This document shows positions 50,474 through 63,341 of a DNA stretch of 64,000 nt, piece by piece; position 1 is the first letter of the stretch; every line of letters starts with the position of its first letter. Under the pieces are notes generated by a model. It did no database searches, was not told the origin of the DNA, and was given only the letters and a program-made list of their open reading frames with translations. Source of the stretch: Helianthus annuus (taxonomy: Eukaryota > Streptophyta > Magnoliopsida > Asterales > Asteraceae). Both the position numbers and the translations under genes were made by a program. The stretch spans positions 95,756,723-95,820,722 of the forward strand of contig NC_035433.2 in assembly GCF_002127325.2 (NCBI RefSeq). Direction: 5' to 3'.

Positions 50474-53400
50474 TCCCCCTCAAGCTGAACGGTGAAGGAC
50501 CAATACGAAGCATTTGGCGGAAAACGTTGAATTGAGAAATTGGAAGACTTTTTGTAAAAATGACAGCCACCTGAAGCTTGGTTGGAATAAATTTAGTAGC
50601 CAATTTTCCTGCAGCCACGGGTTCTTGTAAAAAGTGATAATTAAGGTCGATGTGTTTGGCCCGTTTATGAGAGACAGGGTTCTAAGTAAGAAAAATGGCA
50701 ATTTGATTGTCACACAGAATAGTTGGTCTGTCCGGAGGTAAGGCATGAAGTTCCTGAAGAAGATAAGTTAACCAAATGATTTCAGCATCAGTGTTGGCCA
50801 TGGCTCTGTACTCAGACTCACAACTAGATCTGGCAACCATTGGTTGCTTCTTAGCACTCCAAGAAATGAGATTCCCCCCCCCCCCCAAATAGAATATCCA
50901 TAAGTAGAACGTCAAGTTTCCAAGAAGCAAGCCCAATCAGTATCAGAGTAGCCTTGCAAGGATGTGTGAGAGGGACGACTGTAGTGTAATCCAAACGCAA
51001 GTGTCCCTTGAGGTAGCCAAGAATTCTTTTTACTTCATGAAAATGAGCAATAATTGGAGCATGAAGAAATTGACTGACTTGATTTACTGTGTAGGCGATG
51101 TCAGCTCTCGTGATCACCAAGTATTCGAGAGCACCTACTATGGAACGATAATGAGTAGCATCTGGAAACAAATCACCAGAAGAAACAAAAGAGACATTGC
51201 TGCTTAAGGGTGTTGGTGCAGGTTGCGCATCCAACATCTTAGCACGAGTTAAAATATCCAAAGTATACTTAGATGGATTTAAAAAAAGAAAATTTTGAGT
51301 GTAGGTAACCTCCAATCCCAAAAAGTAGTTGAGTTTCCCAAGATCCTTAATGGAAAATTCCTTATGTAGGCGAGTGATGAACGAGCATATGGTAGATAGT
51401 TGATTACCAGTTAAGATAAGATGAGATCATCAACATATACGAGAAGGTACATGATACAAGAATCTTGTTTGTAAATAAATAACGATGGATCCACTCTACT
51501 GCATTGAAAGCCAAAATTTGTGAGAAACAAGCTTAGGCGTTTATGAAACCATGCCCTGGGAGCTTGTTTTAGGCCATATATAGCTTTATGCAATTCGTAA
51601 ACATGAGAGGGATATTAAGGATAAACAAAGCCCAAAGGTTGATCCATATAGACATTTTGAGTGAGTTGTCCATGTAAGAAAGCGTTGCTGACATCTAATT
51701 GATGAAGATTCCACCTGTTTATAATCACAAGAGCAAGAACCGTGTGCACCGTGGCATCTTTTACAACTAGACTGAAGGTATGAGAATAGTCAAGTCTTGG
51801 AAATTGCGTGAAGCCTTGAGCAACAAATCTTGCCTTATAACGCTCGATAGACCCATCCGAACGAAATTCCATTCTAAAAAGCCACTTTGAACCGACAACA
51901 TTTGCATGAGATGGTCGTGGAACAAGGGTCCAAGTTTGATTTTTATGAAGACCATGAAACTCAGTTTCCATGGCATGAATCCATTTTTTATATTTAGATA
52001 CAACATGATAGGTGTTAGTGTCGGCCGTGGCGAATAAAGAATGATAAAAAGGAGTCGTCTTTGTGTGAGCTTAGTCAACACGATGACGTGGTTTAAAAAT
52101 CCCAGCTTTTGCGCGAGTAATCATGGGGTGGGAAGGGAGAGGTGGGGGTATTGATATGTTGGGCGTATCGGGCTATACGGAGTCAGATGATGATAGGGAT
52201 TGGGTTGATAAACTTGGTGATGATGGTATAGAATCGGTCGATGTTGTGCTGGAGTATAATGGGCCGTGGGATGGGGTAGCCGGTGGGCTTTGACTTGTGT
52301 TAGTGGCTGGGTTTTGGTGTGTGAGTGTGTGAGGGTCAATAGGAGCAACGGGTGGGCAATGAGATTGGGCCGTAGGTGGTATGGGACTGGTGGGGTCGGG
52401 TAAAAATGGGATATTAGTGATAGTAGTTTCTATTGACTTTGGTGTGTGTAAGTTAGGAACAATGGTAGATGAGTATGAATTAGATGAAATATTATTCACC
52501 AAAGAGTCCGAAGCAGTGTCTAAAAATGTGGACACCTCAAGCGTATTAATTGGTGATGCATTGTTTGTGTTATCTAGTGGATAATGATGCTCGTCAAAGC
52601 GTGCATGTCGAGTGATGTAAACACGGGAGGTGCACGGATCGAAACATCGATACCCTTTGTACTTGGAATAATACGCAATAGAGATGCATGGGATGCTCCT
52701 TGGAGACAATTGGTTCGGAGCATAATCACGGAGAAATGGGAAAACCCGACAACCAACGGTCGAAAAGACGAATAATTTGGTTTTTTTATATAACATTTCA
52801 AAGGGTGACCTCCCATTGAGTAATGGTGTTGGTAAACGATTTGTTATAAACACGGCAGATGAGAAGGCATCAACCCAATATTGCACGGGTAACTTGGCAT
52901 GAAATAACATTGCTAAACTGGTTTCAACAACATGCCTATGTTTCCGTTCAACCCGACCGTTTGTTGTGGTGTGTAGGGACACGACATACGGTGAAACGTG
53001 CCATTTTGTTCAAACATTTTCCGAACACGATTACTAGTAAACTCCAGGCCGCCATCGGTTTGGAAATTTTTTATCTTAGTGGAAAATTGATTTTGAACAA
53101 ATGGTATAAAGATAGATAAGGCCTCAAAAAATCCGACTTGGCCCGCAATGGATATAACCAGGTAAAACAGAAATAATCATCAATAAAGGCAACATAGTAT
53201 GAAAAATTATCAACCAATTTTATTGGAGATGGCCCCCATAAGTCATAGTGTATTAGATCCAACGGTGACAAAGACCGTTTATTATTAATAACGAAAGATT
53301 ATCTTTTAGATTTGGAAAGTTCACACGGGGAACAAAGACCTGGTTTAGGTAAAACAGAAGTAAACGATAAACATCCATTATTTTTAAGTAAGGTAATGAA

Positions 53401-53690
53401 ATCAAAATTGACATGCCTAAGTCGGGAATGCGATAGCTCAAACAAAGCTTTTGGACATGAATGAGTTGTCATGAGAGCTTCATGTGTGTTGCGAAGAACG
53501 TAAAGGCCGTCTTCATGGCTACCTCGGGCCCGAATTTGCTTGGTTCGACGATCCTGAATGTAAAAATATGGGTGAGAAAAAATGACATCAACAAGGTTAT
53601 CTTCAGTTAAATTACCAATGGAAAGAAGATTTTTCGTGAGATTTGTACCACCAAAACATTGTCGAAAGAATCTAAGCCGTTTTCGAAGAA
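50474..53690 (-). pseudogene. Decayed Ty1/copia pol (integrase, RT, RNase H)
   Basis: Broken frames in copia order, right to left: pre-integrase region (53300-53690, SIGNLTEDNLVDV), integrase (DLIHYDLWGPSP, HRHVVETSLAM; 52600-53290), RT (GSKWLFRMEFRSDGSIERYK; QLDVSNAFLHGQL; AIYGLKQAPRAW; VYVDDLILS; 51420-51970) and RNase H (ITRADIAYTVNQV; ARSSCESEYRAMA; 50700-51320). Stops and frameshifts separate the pieces, including a 13-C run at 50874-50886. Gag and protease are missing. A lineage with short LTRs (Ale/Ivana-like) is possible. It is not functional. Confidence 0.85.
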
Positions 53691-53835
53691 TCCAAGCCGT
53701 TTAGGCTGTGGAGCTTCTCTGGCGAAGTTCCGACCGTTTTCCGGCGAAGCCGTTTTGGGTTTTTCTTTCCGTGCATGTTTAGATCGGGCTATTAGGAACC
53801 ATTCTACAAGTTTTCAAGACTTTTTATTTTCCGGC
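53691..53835. other. Junction between decayed copia and gypsy LTR
   Basis: Contains an imperfect repeat (AAGCCGTTTTCG, AATCCAAGCCGTTT, GCGAAGCCGTTTT). No gene. The gypsy LTR begins abruptly at TGTGACACC (53836) without a polypurine tract. Confidence 0.4.
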
Positions 53836-56800
53836 TGTGACACCTGAGTCACTACAGCCATCATACAAATACCAAACCAATGAAATATTGTATTTCATAC
53901 TTGGGATTTGTATAAATATGTGTATCATTTGCACATATCAATTCTTGTTCAATTTCGAGCTCTAAATCGCTTTCTGGAAGGTTATACGCGAACTGATGCG
54001 TAAACGTAAACAGTTTAACGCGACAAACATTCCGGAATAGTGGCATAGGCTTAACGTACCTTAAATAACCTTTACATAACTTAGAAATAAGTTTTGGATG
54101 GTTTGGTGTGTCGAAATCAAGTTTATTCGCTTACAGGGACTAATTTCGACAAACTGCGAAAGTATGCCGATTCGTACTATAACGAACATTCCGGAACATG
54201 ATCATAAGTTAAACATGCCCTAAATATCCTTTACATAGCTTAGAAATAGGCTTTGAGGTGTTTGGTGCACAAAAATAAACTTATTTGATCAACAGGGACT
54301 AAAAGCGTCAAAAAGAGCATAAGTTTGCATTTTCGTGCATATCTTACGTTCTAAATATATCCGGACATCCAAAAATTTATGTAATCATTAAAATATTTTA
54401 TTTTAATGATTACCATGATAAAATCCCATTCGTCGCGTAATTTGGATCGTTTTTCGCGTCCGTTCGTGTTTCGTCGTAATTAACCGAACAACGCAACCGT
54501 ACGACCAAACGAACCGACATCCGACATATTTTTGAGCATATTTTAAGTTCCCTATACTTTAACATCCTTTTAGAGCCTTGAAAATGGGTTAACGGGGTTT
54601 AAACGCATCGAACATGGCTTAAAAGTGTTGCATGGTCCATTTTGGCAAAGTTTCTGGATCTGGCTAGTGGTGGCGTCGCGCCACAGCCTAATGGCTGTGC
54701 TGTGGCGGCATGCCACAACCTCATCTGGGCAGAAAAAAATCAGTTTCAGCAACAGCAGGCCTATTTTTGACAGCCGGTTGTTTTTCAGGGCTTTTATGTA
54801 ACATTCTCAATACCATGAGCTAGTTTTGGATACCCATAGAATTGTAAAACAATGTGCCACACATGGATGGTTTTGAGTTCCCCATGTTTTGTAAACCATG
54901 GGTGACACATGGAAGGTCAAGATCGAAGCTCGTTTATCGATGAACAATCCTAATGGTTCTTGATTTTCTATAAATACCCAACCCCATTTAATTCCAAACC
55001 CATACCTTGATCTGAAATTTCTCTAAGTTGAAGCTCAAAGCTTCATACCTGAGAATTTTTGGATCAAATCTCCTAGCTTGGACCTTTTGTAAGTATTCTT
55101 TCATACTTTTATGCGTTTTTTAGCGTAAAAGTGAAACTGTGTTTGACTTTCTGCTTTGACCAGGTTATGGTCAACACGAAGTTCGTTTGAACTTCGCAAC
55201 GTGAGCGTAATCACGATGGTTATAGTCCCTAGTGACTATACCTACTGATTACCACGTTGATTAGGTGTAGTGACGAGTCATGGTTTCGGTCAAAATGCGC
55301 GTTTTTGCGTATTTTGCAACCAAACTATTCTTGGGTATCAAAACCCTTTGTTTTGATATCAAACTTGTTTTCTAACTTCGTTAAACATGTTTTAACATGT
55401 TTAACTCGTCACTTTAGGTTTAGTGCTTATATAGGGTCGTAAGGTAAGCAGTCAAAACAACCGCTTAGACTTTCGAACATGACCCGTTTGGTCGATCATT
55501 AGGATTCGACCAAACATATTTTGTGATCATAGTTGTATAGGGAATAACCTTTCGAGGTTATACCTTATGGTCACTACGTTTAGTTAGTTGTATGATAGGT
55601 AGTTTATATGTCTTAGGAAAATGACCAAAATGCCCTTTTTACGCATAAATTCATTTTAAGCATATGTAACCTAAATTTTTACATCTAAACTGATTAGGAA
55701 ACATTATTAGACATGTTAAGGCATATAATACTAGTCATAGGACTAGTTAGGCGGTCCGAACGTGTTTTACACGAACGACGCGTTAAAGTAGCGTAAGCTA
55801 CCTAAACGGGTCGTAATGGGTCGTAAGCACTTAGGTTAGGTTTCGATTTAGTATGTAGGCTTTGTTAAACCATATTACATGAGTCCCCATACTCATTTGG
55901 TTTACGAAACCTCATTCTATCCGATCTTCCGATTTGGGTCCGGTTTATTTACATAGTTACCTATATTAGGTGCCGTATGATTCCGTGATCCCTCTAGCTT
56001 TGCTTGGTTGTTATTCAAGACTTCTAAGCAATCTCAAGTGAGTACATAGTCCCCTCTTTTACTGTTTTCAAATGTTTTGGGGTGAAACATGTGTGCTTAG
56101 TTGTTATTTTCATGATTTCAAAGTATAAATTGATTATACATGCTAAGTACATATCTTTTGACAAACTGAATGATTATTTATGTTTTAAACACTAATTTTC
56201 AAAGATTATAAAATAAATTATTGGGTTGTACTTATTTTATACATTCACCAAACCGATTGGTAGTATGATATAGCGCTATAGGATTAGACACCCCATTCCT
56301 TTTGTATGGAATTTAAGAAGCCAATCTTTATCCAAATAGAGATTGCCTTTGTGGTATTTCTATAGTCTCTAAGGTGTAGTTTGATACACTAAGGCTTGAA
56401 TGAATTCTAAATCAATTTTTTTTTGTATATTTTGTTATACTTCCAAAGTATGGTTTGATATGCTCTCATATGTGATATTGATTACCAAGGTATATTTGAT
56501 ATACTATGTACAAAACTAACATATATTTTGTTAATTAATAAAACATAGTTTAATATGTTATTTATAAAACCAAAGCATAGTTTAATATGTTATTTATAAA
56601 ACCAAGGTATACTTATGATATACTACTGAAAACTATTATTTTGATAACTAAAGTATAATTGATATACTATCTGTTTAACTATTTTGGAACTAAAATATAT
56701 TTTAATATATATTACTTATTCGACTTTCTTAAAACCAAGGTATATTTTTATATATACTACAAACCTTTTTATCAAAACATTGTTTTACAAACAACATATT
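53836..56800 (+). repeat. Gypsy LTR, plus orientation, 3' end not seen
   Basis: Begins TGTGACACCTGAG and matches, in reverse complement, the LTR ending at 60082: AATATTGTGTTTCATACTTGGGATTTGTA, GCTTTCTGGAAGGTTATACGCG, GAGCGTAATCACGATGGTTATAGTC, AAAATGCCCTTTTTACGC. TATAAATA is at 54969-54976. The TGTGACA terminus is missing; the inverted LTR starts at 56801, so this copy is probably truncated by it or is a fragment. No supported gene inside. Confidence 0.8.
56440..56760 (+). repeat. AT-rich irregular repeat (ACCAAGGTATA...ATATACTA)
   Basis: About eight variants of AACCAAGGTATAnTTnATATAC spaced 30-60 bp apart. It lies at the 3' part of the plus-oriented LTR and is not found in the inverted partner. 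Confidence 0.7.
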
Positions 56801-59800
56801 TGTCACACCCCGACCACGTAAAACAACAAAACGTGGCGGAAACGTCGGGGAGTGTTGTAACAGAATCATTGTTTCACAACCATGGATTAAACAGTTTCGT
56901 TTTATTGAATTAAATGTATTACATTATATTGGAATTAGAAACAAAACATGAACATATAGACTTCCATTGTTATTAAGTCACTAAGGCCTTGTCCATTCCT
57001 ATGTGAGCATACACCCATATCATCACCAAACACCATCAACTATTGTACCTGAAACACATGTGAAAATACATCTGCATAAAAATGCCGGCGAGTACATAGG
57101 TTTTATGTGAGTGTCAGATTCATGGCTCGTTTTACATGTTGCAATACTTATTTAAAAACAAGCCTTATTTTGAAAAGTATAGTATTGCGACATAATTAAC
57201 CAACTCAAATCAAGTTGGATATGATTTATAAAATCTCGTAGCCATGATTCTTAACTCCAAAACATTTGTTTTATGAAATCAAATTGTAAAACATATCGTA
57301 GAAAACTCGTTAACAAAACTCGTATGGTTTATATTATTCAGAAAACATCATTGTGTGACATCGTTTCAAAATCGTTTACCTAAGTGATCTAGATAACGCA
57401 ACGATATATAATGTGTTAAAAGCACTTATATATAGGAAGTACCAGCGGCGTATCCACCATGCTTTTAACACATTACACCCGCCCCGTTACCTAATCACTT
57501 CCCTAACCCAATGGTTCAACCAGTTACAAATGGTTCACATAAATCAAATGGTTACAAATGGTTCACATCAATCAAATGATTACAAATTGTTCACATACAT
57601 CCAACGATTACAAATGGTTCTCATACATCCCATGATTTCAAATGGTTCCCATACATCGAATGGTTACAAATGGTTCACATGCATCGAGTGGTTACAAATG
57701 GTTCTCATAAAACAAAGGTTACAAATGGTTCAAACAGTTCAAAATGTAAAACAATGGGCTAGCATGTTATGTGAACATGCATAGCAAAACATAATGAAAT
57801 CATGTACTAATAGTGTACTAATGAACATAGAATGTATATGATATGAAAACATGGAAAACGCGAAAGTAACAAGTAGGCACATGTGTTTCACCCCAAAACA
57901 GTTTGAAAACAGTAAAAGATGGGACTATGTACTCACTTGAGGGTGCTTAGAAGTCTTGAACAACAACCAAGCAGAGCTAGAGGGATCACGGAAATCAAAC
58001 GGCACCTAATATAGGTATCTATGTTAATAACCGGACCTAAATCGGAGGATCGGGTAAAATGTGGTTTCGTAAACCAAATGAGTATAGGAACTCATGTAAT
58101 ATGGTTTAACAAGCTCACATTCTAAAACGAAACCTATGCTAAGTGCTTACGACCCATTACGACTCGTTAAGATAGCTTACGCCACTTTAACGCGTCGTTC
58201 GCGTAAAACGCGTTTGGAACGCCTAACTAGTCCTGTGACAAGTATTATTTGCCTTGACATGTCTAATAATGTTGGCTAATCAGTTTAGATGTCAAAATTT
58301 AGGTTACATATGCTTAAAATGAGTTTATGCGTAAAAAGGGCATTTTGGTCATTTACCTAAGGCATATAAACTACCTATCATACAACTACTTAAACGAAGT
58401 GACCATAAGGTATAACCACGGAAGGTTATTCCCTATACAACTATGGTCACCTAATGTGTTTGGTCGGATCCTAATGATCGACCAAACGGATCGGGTTCGA
58501 AAGTATAAGCGATTGTTTAGATCGCTTAACTTACGACCCTATATAAGCACAATTCTAAAAGGGACGAGTTAAACATCTTAAAAACATGTTTAACGAGGTT
58601 TGAAAACAAGTTTGATATCAAGACAAATGGTCTTGATACTCAAAAGTAGTTTGGTTACAAAATACGCAAGAATACGCATTTTGGCCGAAACTACGACTCG
58701 TCACTAAGCCTAGATAACGTGGTAATCAGTAGGTATAGTCACTAGGGACTATAACCATCGTGATTACGCTCACGTTATGAAGTTCAAATGAACTTCGCAT
58801 TGACCATAAACTGGTCAATGCAGAAAGTCAAACGCTGTTTGACTTTCATGCTCGAAAGGCGATAAAAGAACGAAAGAATACTTACAAAGGGTCCAAGCAA
58901 GGTAATCATGATTCAATTTGCTCAGGTATGAGGTGCTAAGCCCCAACTTAGAGCAAAAGGAATCAGATTTGTGAATTGCAAGGAATGGATGTGGGGGTAT
59001 TTATAGATTTAGCACAACCGTTAAGATCGTTCCTCGTAAAACGTGATTCGATCTCAACCGTACATGTTCACCCATGGTTTTGTAAAACCATGGGCACCTT
59101 AGAATGGCCCCTGGTTTGCTAAAATACCATTGGTATGAGTGTATAACAGCTAAAACAGCTGGAAACAGCAAGAAAAATCAGTTTTACAGGTCTGACAGTT
59201 TTAGGCGGGCCGCGTAAGATTTAATGGGGGCTTACGCGGGCCGCCTGAACTTCATAGTTCAGCAACAGTTTCATATATTTGTAGTTTTGGTCCCTGCAAG
59301 TGTTTAAGCCCCATTTTGACCCATTTAAGGCCCGTTAAGCCATTTTCAAGGCCCTACAATCATGCCTAAACATGAGGGACATGAAACATGCTCAAAAATA
59401 TGTCGGATGTCGGTTCATTTGGCCGTATGATTGCGTTGTTCGGTTAATTACGACGGAAGTCGTAACGAACGCAAAAACGATCCAAATTAAGCGACGAATG
59501 GAATTTTATCATGCTGAACACTAAAACAAAATATTTTAATGCTTACATAAATTTTTGGATGTCCGGATATATTCAGAACGTAACATATGCGCGAAAATGC
59601 AAACTTATGCACTTTTTGACGCTTTTAGTCCCTATTGATCAAGAAAGTTTATTTTTGCGCACCAAATGCCTCAAAGCCTATTTCTAAGCTATGTAAAGGA
59701 TATTTAGGGCATATTTAACTTATGATCATGTTCTGGAATGTTTGTTACAGTACAATTCGGCATACTTTCACAGTTTGTCGAAATTAGTCCCTGTAAGCGA

Positions 59801-60082
59801 ATAAAGTTGATTTCGACACACCAAAACTTATTTCTAAGTAATGTAAAGGTTATTTAAGGTATGTTAAGCCTATGTCACTGTTCTGGAGTGTTTGTTGCAT
59901 TAAACTGGTTATATTTACGCATCAGTGCGCGTATAACCTTCCAGAAAGCGATTTAAGCTTGAAATCGAACATGAATTGATATGTGCAAACGATACACATA
60001 TTTTTTACAAATCCCAAGTATGAAACACAATATTTCATTAATTTGGTATTTGTTTAATGGTCGTAGAGACACAGGTGTCACA
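56801..60082 (-). repeat. Gypsy 3' LTR, minus orientation (3,282 bp)
   Basis: Minus-strand start TGTGACACCTGTG (60082), end GGTCGGGGTGTGACA (56801). A polypurine tract abuts its start (60083-60096), so it is the 3' LTR of a minus-oriented element whose interior lies to the right. Flanks ATATT and GTCTC do not match, as expected for one LTR of an element. It contains a minisatellite (57515-57735) and a minus-strand TATAAATA near 59000. Confidence 0.8.
57515..57735. repeat. Minisatellite GGTTACAAATGGTTCACATA
   Basis: About nine units, mostly 24 bp (CAAATGGTTACAAATGGTTCACATACAT with variants), within the inverted LTR. An open frame across it is a by-product of the period being a multiple of three. 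Confidence 0.85.
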
Positions 60083-60096
60083 GTCTCCCCTACTTT
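60083..60096 (-). promoter_or_regulatory. Polypurine tract of the minus-strand gypsy element
   Basis: Minus-strand AAAGTAGGGGAGAC directly before TGTGACACC, preceded by TTTCGGGACGAAATTTCCC, a phrase common at the 3' end of plant chromovirus interiors. It supports orientation and the LTR boundary. Confidence 0.7.
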
Positions 60097-60239
60097 GGGA
60101 AATTTCGTCCCGAAATTTATTCGTAGGAGTCTGTCTGTGACGCCGTGTTAAATAATTGTCTTGCATGGAATTTAGGGTGTTTATCTATTTACGTAGAATA
60201 ACCCATCAAAGATATGCAAGGCATAATCCTGCTATTTCT

Positions 60240-61170
60240 CCCAATGGACATTTTTCAGAAACGAAAAATGAACGGAGTTATTTTCAACAGGCAGTCTTCA
60301 GAAAATGGAAAATAAAGGAATAAACAAAAGGATATTCATTTCCCTCGATGGGTATTCTTCGGAAACAAAAATGAACGGAATAAGTCATTTTCCTCAATGG
60401 GTATTCTTCAGAAATGGAAATGAAGGAAAAATCAAGGATATTCATTTCCCTCGATGGATATTCTTTAGAAATGAAAATGAACGGAATGAGTCATTTTCCA
60501 CAATGGGTTTTCTTCAGAAACGGAAAGGAAGGAAAAATCAAGGATATTCAGTTCCCTCGATGGATATTCTTCAGAAAGGAAAATGAACGGAATGAGTTAT
60601 TTTCCATAATGGGTTTTTTTTCAGAAACGGAAATGAAGGAAAAATCAAGGATATTCATTTCCCTCGATGGATATTCTTCAGAAACGAAAATGAACGGAAT
60701 GAGTCATTTTCCACAATGGGTTTTTCTTCAGAAATGGAAATGAAGGAAAAATCAAGGATATTCATTTCCTTCAATGGATATTCTTGAGAAATGAAAATGA
60801 ACGGAATGAGTAAGTTTCCACAATGGGTTTTCTCCAGAAACGGAAATGATGGAAAAATCAAGGATATTCATTTCCCTCGATGGATATTCTTCAGAAACGA
60901 AAATGAACGGAATGAGTCATTTTCCACAATGGGGTTTCTTCAGAAACGGAAATGAAGGAAAAATCAAGGATATTCATTTCCCTCGATGGATATTCTTCAG
61001 TAACGAAAATGAACAGAATGAGTCATTTTCCACAATGGGTTTTCTTCAGAAATGGAAATGAAGGAAAAATCAAGGATATTCATTTCCCTTGAGGGATATT
61101 CTTCAGAAATGAAAATGAACGGAATGAGTCATTTTCCACAATGGGTTTTCTTCAGAAACGGAAATGAATA
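60240..61170. repeat. 106-bp minisatellite built from 53-bp half-units
   Basis: TCAAGGATATTCA recurs at 60432, 60538, 60645, 60752, 60858, 60964 and 61070, a spacing of 106 or 107 bp over about eight and a half units. Each unit has two diverged halves, both starting CTTCAGAAA-GGAAATGAA or a close variant. Open frames across it (repeating FPRWIFFRNENERNESF) are period-driven and have no recognisable domain. It sits where the 3' interior of the gypsy element should be. Confidence 0.9.
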
Positions 61171-61892
61171 GAGTTAACTCTAGACACATGACAAAACTTG
61201 CTGTGGTTTCTGTGCACTAAATTCTATAATTATGTACGCGTCCATAATAATTCCTTGCACAATCCGCACACTGCATTTCATAATGTGTAGGGGAAGAAAA
61301 TCAAACCTGTGATGAGTGTGACTAGACTACCATAGGGTCCTTTTAATTAGATCGACAAATGATCTCTTTAATTAAACCACCAAGGAGTCTTTTCAGCTAT
61401 ATCATCACATGATATTCCTAACCAGATTTTTGGATCAAGCTGTTTAACCAGACCACTCAAGGGGTCCAATTATAGAATAGTACTTCATAACCCAAGGGAC
61501 TTAACTACAACGTAGAAGTCCATTAAGGATTTTAAGATAGTACCTTTAGATATCCTTCTATGAATCCCTTATACGAAGATATGGAAGATTCTACGAGGAT
61601 TTGGATAACAAAACTTTGGATCACACAAAAACATAAAAGGGAACACATAAGCACATAATCATATAATTGATTAACTTGACCTTTAATTTGTTATCTTTGG
61701 ACACGGATATTTAAAGCACACCAGGAATCCAATCCGTGGATTTCATTTGACATTTAATCGTTTTCAAGAATCTATCTATGAAGATAGAAAAATCTTAATA
61801 GGAATTCGGCTTTGTCCTTATTGAATCTTAATGTACGTATTGAATCATACAAAGAATTCAATTAAGGGCTCCAATGAACGATACCCATCCAC
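61171..61892. other. AT-rich spacer, no gene recognised
   Basis: About 720 bp between the minisatellite and the next LTR. It has several loosely similar phrases (AGGGGTCCAATT, AAGGAGTC) but no frame or element boundary that I can support. Confidence 0.45.
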
Positions 61893-63303
61893 TGTCACAC
61901 CCCGATATATCAGAGCTGGCGTGACTGGACCGATATCTTCATTGCACAGCGGAAGCAAATAAGCTAAGACTTCTAGAAAATGAACGCCGCTAAGTACTCG
62001 AATCCCATGGGTTCTCCTACTCCAATCGTTCTCAAGTTTGAAAAATTTAGCCTGAGAAAGAACATGCGAAAAAGTCAACATAAAGTTGAGCGAGTTCATA
62101 GTTTGTTTTGAAAAAGATTTAAAACAAATCTTTTGGATAACCGGTTTAAAAGTTATTGAGAAAATATAGTAAAATCATTTTCTCGGCATGATATATGAAA
62201 GTTGTGAGTCTAGCCCACGAGAGTCTTTGTAAGCAGGACCAACTCGTCCTCTTACTTGGACATAAGTTGAAAACGTTACCAATGTTTGTAAATCCATGTA
62301 TTTGTGAGTTTGTGTCAAATGAATCTTAAAGACATTTGAAAGTTTAGGTGTCGAAATCCGTTATGTAAAGCGTAAATGAATATGTTGATCATTAATGTGT
62401 AGCTAGGACATTAATATGTGTGCCGACATAGGAAGCCACCAACCCGTAAGTGATTTAGTACCGGTCCACCCGGTGAGGGTAACAAAGGAAACTCCATATG
62501 GTCACACAAGGACTCGTGAATGGGGCTCGCCCTGTACCCGATAAATCTACCCCCTTTGTTCTGTGGTCTTAAACAAGATTAATGGTGCTTTAAGTATCAA
62601 CCTATTCGCACGTGATCTACTAATTCATTTTGTAGCTTAACCATACCATAATAACATGTATTTCCCCCCGAGAGTTATAAAACCGAAAACGTTTAAAAGA
62701 AAAGGGGGACATGAACTCACTGGGTGGTCTCGTTTTACGTACGCAGATAAACCCAGTCTCGTTGTTGTAGCTAGGACATTCCCATCTCTAGACATGAAAA
62801 TTTTTGTAAATACGCGTGTGTTTTGTAAAACCGATATGTTTAGTATAAAGCGTTCGTAAACCGTTTATGTTCCTTGAAATCCATTCGCAAAACGATTTAA
62901 AAGTATGAGTTTTCGTTCATCGAAAAGTTGTTTGTTTTTGCAAAACTGGCATGTCTTTCCACCCCCGAAAACATTTGTAAAAATGTAAAACTAGAAAAGG
63001 TGGGGGTTATCAACTCACCTGGATATTCCTGTGCAAAGTTAGCTTAGTGTGATTCCGTAGTGTCGTTCTAATAACGTGAATTAGCTAGCGTGCATCCATA
63101 GTATTCCTAACAGGAAATAACGTATCAGTTTTCTAATTTAAACGTAGCTTAACTACGTGTCCGAGCTCTACCGAATCGATAACTAAACGATTCTATAAAG
63201 GTATTATTGTTTTGATTTAGAATAACCAATCTTGGTCATTTGATCCTGTTATAATCGGGATAAAGCTAAGTCTCGAGATCGATTTAGTTTTCGAGTGATT
63301 AAG

Positions 63304-63341
<38 letters not shown>

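Noticed and set aside
57413..57784. 123-codon frame in the LTR minisatellite
   Set aside because: The 24-bp period is a multiple of three, so a frame stays open by default.
60305..60743. Open frames through the 106-bp minisatellite
   Set aside because: Repeating peptide caused by the repeat; no known domain and frames drift with the 106/107-bp alternation.
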